Assembly (NCBI GenBank): GCA_004558525.1
Contig: SFCQ01000006.1
Coordinates: 1 to 64,000 of the forward strand
DNA: 64,000 bases
Source: Clostridiales bacterium
GTDB taxonomy: Bacteria; Bacillota; Clostridia; Christensenellales; CAG-138
Direction: 5' to 3'
In this document: piece by piece, positions 58,802 through 64,000 of the stretch
Layout: each line of letters starts with the position of its first letter
Numbering within the stretch: position 1 is the first letter of the stretch
Made by a program: the position numbers and the translations under genes
The notes under the pieces: generated by a model
Told to the model about the DNA's origin: nothing
Database searches by the model: none
What the model saw: the letters and a program-made list of their open reading frames with translations, nothing else

Positions 58802-59020
58802 CTAATGGTTACCGATATAGCCTTTTTCTTCATCGTCAAGCTGGCCCGTCAACCGCATGAATTCCATTCTATCCCTGAGCTGCTCAACGCTCATGGGCGG
58901 CTGCGCGCTTCCCATACAGTCATGACATTCGTTGTCGCATTCCGGGCATTTGCAGCCGCTTTCAAGCCCGCGCTCCATCTGTACCATATATGTTCCGCAT
59001 ACCCTGCACGAACATCGCAT
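58802..59020 (-). CDS. Small Cys-rich (zinc-ribbon-like) protein
   Basis: A 72-residue protein with CSCRVCGTYMV at the start and CKCPECDNECHDC near residue 25, nine Cys in the first 36 residues. Likely a metal-binding ribbon. A helical tail follows (MSVEQLRDRMEFMRLTGQLDDEEKGYI). The ribosome site GGAGG is built into the last codons of the upstream lipoprotein gene, so the two are coupled. Not recognised as a named family. Confidence 0.68.
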   Translation of the reverse strand: MRCSCRVCGTYMVQMERGLESGCKCPECDNECHDCMGSAQPPMSVEQLRDRMEFMRLTGQLDDEEKGYIGNH

Positions 59021-59023
59021 TCT

Positions 59024-59854
59024 CTACTTACCTCCGTTCTCGCTGCTTGTCTCTTCACTTTTATCATTTTCCGCGGCGGGCGCCGGCTCTTCTTCTTTAT
59101 AGTCTGCATCAGGCTCGTCATCGCCGGACTTATCAGCAGCGTCAAGCTGGCGCTTTAGCACGCCCGATTGGTCTATATATGCCTTAAGCTTTTTTATAGG
59201 TATCAGAAACTCCGGCCAAGGCTCACTCAGCGTAGTTATCTCATACGGCCTATATAGAATGGCTATAGAAGAACCGGTCGTATAGAATAGCTGGCCGTCA
59301 GATATGGGCATTATATCGTTGAGCAATATCATGCCGCGCTCCTTTGCCTGCGCTTCTATCATATCAGGGATAATGGTGCGCCACGCATCGCTTTCTTTAT
59401 CGAAGCAATCCTGTATCTGTATCTCCCTGCCCAATGCAAGGTCATATGTAAGCGGCAGCCTGCCCACAAGCTCGTCCGTTTGCATATCAAAAAACTCGAT
59501 TATCATGGAAAGGACGCCGCATGCGTTGCTCTTTATTCTAAACGACGTTGAAACAGGCATGTCATAGCTTCTTATCCTTGCCCTAATGCGTATTGCGATA
59601 AGGGTAGATATGTAACCATATTCTTCATCGTCAACATAAGGGCAGAGCATAATGCTTTCGTCGTCAACAATTTCTTCATACCTTGTAAGCATAAGCCTGT
59701 TATATGGTTTTATGGCCGTGTTTTCTGTATCGCCATTTGTGGCTTCAATAGGCGCGGCCGTGTTGCCGGCACGGCTTGTACCTTTACAGGATGCAAAAGA
59801 CGCAAGGGCAACACACATAATAAGCGCCGCCAATACAAGCGCTGCTCTTCTCAT
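59024..59854 (-). CDS. Lipoprotein with DUF3298-like domain
   Basis: A 276-residue secreted lipoprotein: signal MRRAALVLAALIMCVALASFASC, lipid Cys at 23. The core (about 75-235) resembles the RsiV/PdaC-type DUF3298 fold (VGRLPLTYDLALGREIQIQD; LFYTTGSSIAILYRPYEI...EFLIPIKKLKAYI). The C-terminus is long and acidic (ADKSGDDEPDADYKEEEP). DUF3298 proteins bind lysozyme or peptidoglycan fragments; here there is no sigma factor nearby. GGAGGGCGG precedes the ATG. Confidence 0.72.
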   Translation of the reverse strand: MRRAALVLAALIMCVALASFASCKGTSRAGNTAAPIEATNGDTENTAIKPYNRLMLTRYEEIVDDESIMLCPYVDDEEYGYISTLIAIRIRARIRSYDMPVSTSFRIKSNACGVLSMIIEFFDMQTDELVGRLPLTYDLALGREIQIQDCFDKESDAWRTIIPDMIEAQAKERGMILLNDIMPISDGQLFYTTGSSIAILYRPYEITTLSEPWPEFLIPIKKLKAYIDQSGVLKRQLDAADKSGDDEPDADYKEEEPAPAAENDKSEETSSENGGK

Positions 59855-59939
59855 GCTCCGCCCTCCTTTCTTGTTCTTAAGCAGATATCAAGCTAAAACA
59901 TGTATTCCGGTTTGCCCACTTATGTATAAGCCGATGCTC

Positions 59940-61106
59940 TTACGCTATATCAAGCGTTTCGGTATCCTCCATTGCCTTCTCTATCATTTCGCTGAAGTCC
60001 ACCATAGCTTCGCTTTCCCTGAGCTTTGCCAGCTCCGGCTTCGTTACCGGATGCTGAGGCACAAACACCGTGCAGCAATCCTCATAAGGAAGTATAGATG
60101 TTTCAAATGTGTTTATCTTTTTGGCTATAGCCACTATGTCGTTTTTATCAAAGCCTATAAGCGGCCTGAACACCGGCATTGAAACGGCATCGTTCGTCAC
60201 GCAGAGGCTTTCAAGCGTTTGGCTCGCCACCTGCCCCAACGCCTCGCCCGTTATAAGCGCACGCGAACCGTCTTTTTCAGCCCACTTTTCGGCTATCTTC
60301 ATCATAAGCCTGCGCATAAGCACGGTGGTCTCCTTGGGCGGGCACTTTTCATATATGGCAAGCTGTATTTCAGTAAACGGCACAAGATGCAGCTTTATAT
60401 GCCCGGCATATTTTGAAACTATCCTTGCAAGCTCCACCACCTTATCCCTTGCGCGCTCACTGGTATATGGATAGCTGTAAAAATGCACGGCTGTAAGCTC
60501 AAGCCCGCGGCGGGCCATCATGTAGCCGGCGACAGGGCTGTCTATACCGCCGGATATAAGCAGCGTGGCAAGGCCGGCGGTACCTGTGGGCATGCCGCCA
60601 GCGCCCATTATCTCTTCCGCATATATAAACGCCATCTCCCTTATCTCAACGCAAAGCTTTATATCAGGCTCCCTTATATCAACGCTAAGCTGAGGGAACG
60701 CTTCGAGCATTTCATGGCCAAGCTCCCTGTTTATCTGCTCCGAATTCATAAAGAAGCCCTTGTCCGAGCGCCTGCAGAAGCATTTGAATGTAGCCTTTTT
60801 GCTGTTGGCTGCGGCGCGCTCCATAATATCCTTTGCAGCGGATACGATAGTCGGCCAATCCTTATCCACGCCCACTGCCGGACTTATCGAATGTATGCCG
60901 AATACTCTGGTAAGCCTGTCCACAGCTTCTTCGGTATTCTCTTCCGATACGCCGTAAACATATATGCGCCCCTGCTCTTTTTTAACGTCGGCATCAAGGC
61001 CGGATAATGCGCACTTTATTGAGTTTATCAGCTTGCGCTCAAAGAAAGGCCTGTTCAAGCCCTTAAGATGTATCTCATCATAGCGAATAAGCAAAACGTG
61101 TTCCAC
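59940..61106 (-). CDS. thiI: tRNA 4-thiouridine synthase
   Basis: Sulfurates U8 of tRNAs and can act in thiazole synthesis. The 388-residue protein has an N-terminal ferredoxin-like part, THUMP (about 60-165) and the PP-loop LLISGGIDSPVAGYMMARRG near 180. It lacks the C-terminal rhodanese domain of E. coli ThiI, as in Bacillus, so sulfur is likely delivered directly by the desulfurase encoded upstream. Start GTG 61106 has GGAGG six bases upstream. Confidence 0.95.
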   Translation of the reverse strand: MEHVLLIRYDEIHLKGLNRPFFERKLINSIKCALSGLDADVKKEQGRIYVYGVSEENTEEAVDRLTRVFGIHSISPAVGVDKDWPTIVSAAKDIMERAAANSKKATFKCFCRRSDKGFFMNSEQINRELGHEMLEAFPQLSVDIREPDIKLCVEIREMAFIYAEEIMGAGGMPTGTAGLATLLISGGIDSPVAGYMMARRGLELTAVHFYSYPYTSERARDKVVELARIVSKYAGHIKLHLVPFTEIQLAIYEKCPPKETTVLMRRLMMKIAEKWAEKDGSRALITGEALGQVASQTLESLCVTNDAVSMPVFRPLIGFDKNDIVAIAKKINTFETSILPYEDCCTVFVPQHPVTKPELAKLRESEAMVDFSEMIEKAMEDTETLDIA

Positions 61107-61182
61107 TTTTTATCCTCCGTATGTTAATAATCGTTTCAATCCGCGCACCAAATAAGGAAAGCGTGCGAGTTTTAAGCTTATG

Positions 61183-61203
61183 GCGGGGGCTTTCGACCCC
61201 CGC
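61183..61203. other. GC hairpin between the desulfurase gene and thiI
   Basis: GCGGGGG (61183-61189), loop CTTTCGA, CCCCCGC (61197-61203). On the minus strand no T-run follows, so it does not look like a full terminator of the upstream gene. It may stabilise the message or tune thiI expression. Confidence 0.5.
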
Positions 61204-61209
61204 GCAGTT

Positions 61210-62349
61210 TTATCTTCTTTTGAACCTTCTCAAGAACGCAAGCTGCTCCTCAATAACGTCGGCGGTTATGTCCATCTCGTCCTCTGTATTGAACGGGCAT
61301 ATGCTGAAGCGTATAGCGCCCTCCTGCCTGTTCCCCACTACGCCCATCGCGTTAAGTATCCTATTCTTGCCCTTTTTGTGCGCAGAGCAGGCGGAGCCGG
61401 TGGATACATATATACCCTTTTCCTCAAGCGCATGCAGCAGCACCTCTCCCCTTACGCCAAGGAAGGACACATTTAATATATGCGGCGCGCCGAGGCTCGG
61501 CTCCGGACCGTTTATATAAGCGTCCCTTATAAAGCTAAGGTTCTTTGCCAGCCTAAGCTTCATCTGCATGAGCTTGCGCCTTATCTCGTCAAGGTTGGCC
61601 TGATAATATTCTATAGCGGCCTCCATTCCCATTATCCCCGGGGTGTTCGTAGTGCCTGAACGCAAGTTCCTTTCCTGCCCGCCGCCTATCTGCCCGCCGG
61701 CAAAGCGCACGCCGCGCTTTATATAAAGCGCTCCTACCCCCTTGGGAGCATGGAACTTATGTCCGCTTATAGAATACATATCGCAATACCTTGCGTCAAA
61801 AGGCACCTTAAGAAAACCCTGTACGCCGTCAACATGCATTATAGCGCCAGGTGCGCGCTGCTTGACGGCTTTATATATGGAAGGTATATCGTTTATGGCG
61901 CCCGTTTCATTGTTGACATGCATAATGGATACAAACGCAACATCGTTGGAAAGAGCCGACATAAGCGAGTTCACGTCCTGTGTGCCTGTTGAATCGACCC
62001 TGGCTTCGGTAACGTTGTAAGGCCCCTTCAAGGTCATTATGGCGCTATATACAGAAGGGTGTTCAGTAGCGCCGACTATTATCCTGCCTGTGCCTCTTCT
62101 TGCTTTAAGTGCGCCGAATATGGCCGTGTTGTTGCTCTCAGTCCCGCCAGAAGTATATATTATCTCCTCAGGAGCTGCGTGTATCATGCTTGCGAGCCTG
62201 CTTCTTGCCGCATTAACGGCCCTTTCCGCCTCAACCGCGGGCGAATACGCTGCGGAAGGATTAAAAAAATCCTGCCTCATGTATTTCGCGGCAGCCTCCG
62301 CCGCTGCGTCAAGCGTGCGCGTGGTCGCGCTGTTGTCAAGATATATCAT
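61210..62349 (-). CDS. Cysteine desulfurase, NifS/IscS-like
   Basis: PLP enzyme that pulls sulfur from cysteine as a protein persulfide. The 379-residue protein has ATEHPSVYSAIMTL, MHVNNETGAI, the PLP lysine in ISGHKFHAPKGVG near 197 and the persulfide Cys in VSTGSACSAHKKGKN near 320. Located directly upstream of thiI, it matches the NifZ-type desulfurase that serves ThiI in Bacillus; a role in Fe-S assembly cannot be excluded. The ribosome site GGAAG is modest. Confidence 0.92.
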   Translation of the reverse strand: MIYLDNSATTRTLDAAAEAAAKYMRQDFFNPSAAYSPAVEAERAVNAARSRLASMIHAAPEEIIYTSGGTESNNTAIFGALKARRGTGRIIVGATEHPSVYSAIMTLKGPYNVTEARVDSTGTQDVNSLMSALSNDVAFVSIMHVNNETGAINDIPSIYKAVKQRAPGAIMHVDGVQGFLKVPFDARYCDMYSISGHKFHAPKGVGALYIKRGVRFAGGQIGGGQERNLRSGTTNTPGIMGMEAAIEYYQANLDEIRRKLMQMKLRLAKNLSFIRDAYINGPEPSLGAPHILNVSFLGVRGEVLLHALEEKGIYVSTGSACSAHKKGKNRILNAMGVVGNRQEGAIRFSICPFNTEDEMDITADVIEEQLAFLRRFKRR

Positions 62350-62519
62350 GGTTTCACTTCCGTTTCATTATATAAGTGGTTGCGCTGCCGGCGGCACGGC
62401 ATGCGTTTCCCCTTACATTCATTATATGTTCTCCCTGCCATTGCGGACAGCCACAAAGCCATATTATAAATAATACCACATTCAACATACAACTTTCACC
62501 ATATTTTAATATTATTTGA

Positions 62520-62548
62520 TTGATAGGTTTGTCCCTTTGGTCTAAAAT
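62520..62548 (+). promoter_or_regulatory. Promoter of the clpC-type gene
   Basis: TTGATA at 62520-62525, a 17-bp spacer and TAAAAT at 62543-62548, 31 bp before the ATG. I find no convincing CtsR heptad repeat or CIRCE element. Confidence 0.6.
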
Positions 62549-62578
62549 AAGTATATAACGAAATAAGGAGCTAATTCT

Positions 62579-64000
62579 ATGGCAATTTCAGATAGATGCA
62601 ACGAAGGCGCGCAAAAAGCGCTTGCACTTGCTCAGGAGGCTGCGCGCGACATGGGCCATAACTATGTTGGCAGCGAACACCTTTTGCTTGGCCTTATAAA
62701 CGAAGGCGAAGGCGCTGCGGCAAAGGCCCTTGCAGCATTCAACATAACCGCACAGGGCGTGCGCGAAAGGAGCGAGCAGCTTGTTGGCCATGGCGACTAT
62801 CATTTTACAGATAGCTTTGGCTACACGCCAAGGACCAAGAAAATACTTGAGCTTAGCCTATACGAAGCAAAGGCGATGAAGGCCAGCTACATAGCGACAG
62901 AACACATACTGCTCGCCATATTAAGGGAGCGCGACTCTGTAGCGGTAAGGATAATTGAGGACCTGGGTGCGGACATTGCGACACTAAGGGCTTTTTTGTC
63001 CGGCCAAAGCGAACAGAGCGGAGTAAGCGCGGGCGTTGCACGCGAGCAGAGCGGCACGCCGGTGCTTGATCAATACGGAAGAGACCTGACGGGCCTTGCA
63101 AGGGATGGCGAGCTTGACCCGCTTATAGGGCGCGAAAAGGAAATAGAGCGGGTGATACAGATACTTTCAAGAAGAACCAAGAACAACCCCGTTCTTATAG
63201 GCGACCCCGGCGTTGGCAAAAGCGCGATTGTTGAAGGGCTTGCGCAGAAGATAACCTCCGGAAAGATACCCGAGCTTCTGCGCGACAAAAGGATAGTGAC
63301 CCTTGACCTTGGCAGCATGATTGCCGGAACGAAGTACAGGGGCGAATTTGAGGAGCGCATAAACAACGCCATAGCCGAGCTGCGTGCGGACGGGCATACC
63401 ATACTTTTTATAGACGAGCTGCATACAATAGTGGGCGCAGGTGCAAGCGAAGGCAGCGTTGACGCGGCTAACATACTGAAGCCCGCGCTCGCAAGAGGAG
63501 AGGTGCAGATAATCGGCGCAACGAGCCTTGACGAATACAGGAAGCACATAGAAAATGACGCGGCGCTTGCAAGGCGTTTTCAGCCGGTAACGGTGGGCGA
63601 ACCCACAAAGGAGGAAGCGGAAGAGATACTGCTTGGCCTGCGCGAGCGTTATGAAGCGCACCACAAGGCAAAGATAACAAACGAAGCCGTTCATGCCGCG
63701 GTGGAGTTGAGCTGGCGCTATATATCGGATAGATTTCTTCCTGATAAGGCGATAGACCTTATGGACGAAGCCGCAAGCCGCGTAAGGCTTAGGGTATACA
63801 ACGCCCCGCCCGATATGAAGGAGCTCAGGGTGAAGCTTGAAACGCTTATAAAGCAAAAGGAGGAGGCTGTAAGCCAGCAGAATTACGAGCGCGCCGCAGC
63901 CGTACGCGATGAGGAAATGGAGCTGCGCGCAAGCATGGAATCGATAAAGTCTGACTGGGAAAAGGAGCGCGAAGGCAAGCGCTGCCTCGTCACCGCAGAA
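62579..64000 (+). CDS. clpC: ClpC-type AAA+ unfoldase, cut by the window edge
   Basis: The first 474 residues of a class I Clp ATPase. An N-domain with two repeats spans about 1-145 (NYVGSEHLLLGLI; SYIATEHILLAIL). AAA domain 1 has Walker A GDPGVGKS at 208-215 and Walker B ILFIDELH near 278, then the arginine-bearing ALARRFQPV. The UVR-like middle (QQNYERAAAVRDEEMELR) marks ClpC rather than ClpB, whose middle is much longer. It would partner ClpP in proteolysis. The usual ctsR-mcsA-mcsB genes are not upstream; a divergent desulfurase gene is. The second AAA domain lies beyond the window. Confidence 0.93.
   Translation, partial: MAISDRCNEGAQKALALAQEAARDMGHNYVGSEHLLLGLINEGEGAAAKALAAFNITAQGVRERSEQLVGHGDYHFTDSFGYTPRTKKILELSLYEAKAMKASYIATEHILLAILRERDSVAVRIIEDLGADIATLRAFLSGQSEQSGVSAGVAREQSGTPVLDQYGRDLTGLARDGELDPLIGREKEIERVIQILSRRTKNNPVLIGDPGVGKSAIVEGLAQKITSGKIPELLRDKRIVTLDLGSMIAGTKYRGEFEERINNAIAELRADGHTILFIDELHTIVGAGASEGSVDAANILKPALARGEVQIIGATSLDEYRKHIENDAALARRFQPVTVGEPTKEEAEEILLGLRERYEAHHKAKITNEAVHAAVELSWRYISDRFLPDKAIDLMDEAASRVRLRVYNAPPDMKELRVKLETLIKQKEEAVSQQNYERAAAVRDEEMELRASMESIKSDWEKEREGKRCLVTAE

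Noticed and set aside
62505..62578. CtsR or CIRCE operator upstream of the clpC-type gene
   Set aside because: TTTGTCC and TTTGGTC are near each other, but spelling and spacing do not fit the heptad repeat.
1..64000. CRISPR array, prophage, insertion sequence or biosynthetic cluster
   Set aside because: No regularly spaced short repeats, cas genes, phage structural genes, transposases or peptide-synthesis modules were seen. The palindromic repeats are too few and irregular for a CRISPR array.

Overview
The window reads as a chromosomal segment from a spore-forming member of the Clostridia (Firmicutes). Supporting signs are spoIVA, a YlbJ-type sporulation membrane protein and a CotF-like coat protein pair; acetate formation through pta-ackA; an endonuclease-type MutL; an Hfq and YnbB-like pair next to lexA; and gene orders also known from Bacillus and Clostridium (miaB-ylbF/ymcA-mutS-mutL-miaA-hfq-ynbB, ftsK-rimO-pgsA-cinA-recA, plsX-acpP-rnc-smc-ftsY, rsmD-coaD, yceD-rpmF). 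Base composition is roughly balanced, yet isoleucine is written overwhelmingly as ATA. This bias marks native genes and makes a few stretches stand out as foreign. I cannot name genus or family.

Layout. 1-3.4 kb: glmM, a repeat cassette, glyQS. 3.5-12.5 kb (+): miaB, a YlbF-like protein with a cysteine tail, mutS, mutL, miaA, hfq and a YnbB-like PLP enzyme, packed as one operon. 12.5-15.3 kb: lexA (with its own LexA box), a small Cys protein, a tyrosine recombinase preceded by a 16-bp-arm palindrome, and rnhA. 15.4-17.1 kb: eight tRNA genes, mntP, then tRNA-Pro(GGG). 17.1-19.1 kb: an AT-richer stretch with a transglutaminase-like gene of foreign codon use, then an S66 carboxypeptidase. 19.3-23.1 kb: glnA with a structured leader, a HAD protein, spoIVA. 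23.3-32.7 kb (-): ftsK, rimO, pgsA, cinA, recA, a DUF512 radical-SAM gene and der. 32.9-39.8 kb is the accessory part: a propeller lipoprotein, a zinc-ribbon/TM/Ig-like protein, an ANT(6)-GNAT fusion, a broken CPBP protease gene, a repeat copy and a LURP-one-like gene.

39.9-49.6 kb (-): pta-ackA, yceD-rpmF, plsX, acpP, rnc-smc-ftsY. 49.9-52.3 kb (+): tmcAL and ylbJ. 52.3-55.2 kb (-): rsmD, coaD, a coiled-coil protein, asnA. 55.4-58.0 kb (-): amidohydrolase, recX, nnrD. 58.1-58.6 kb (+): two coat-like genes. 58.8-62.3 kb (-): a cysteine desulfurase with thiI (sulfur delivery to tRNA), a DUF3298 lipoprotein and a small Cys-rich protein. 62.6 kb to the end: a clpC-type gene cut by the window edge.

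Functionally the window combines tRNA maturation and modification (miaB, miaA, rimO as a relative, thiI with its desulfurase, tmcAL, nine tRNA genes), genome maintenance (mutSL, recA, lexA, recX, smc, ftsK, rnhA), envelope and lipid synthesis (glmM, pgsA, plsX, acpP), protein export (ftsY) and sporulation. No CRISPR array, rRNA, prophage or insertion sequence was seen. The least explained elements are a dispersed hairpin-rich repeat with terminal inverted repeats, the recombinase-linked palindrome, the glnA leader and the ANT(6)-GNAT fusion.
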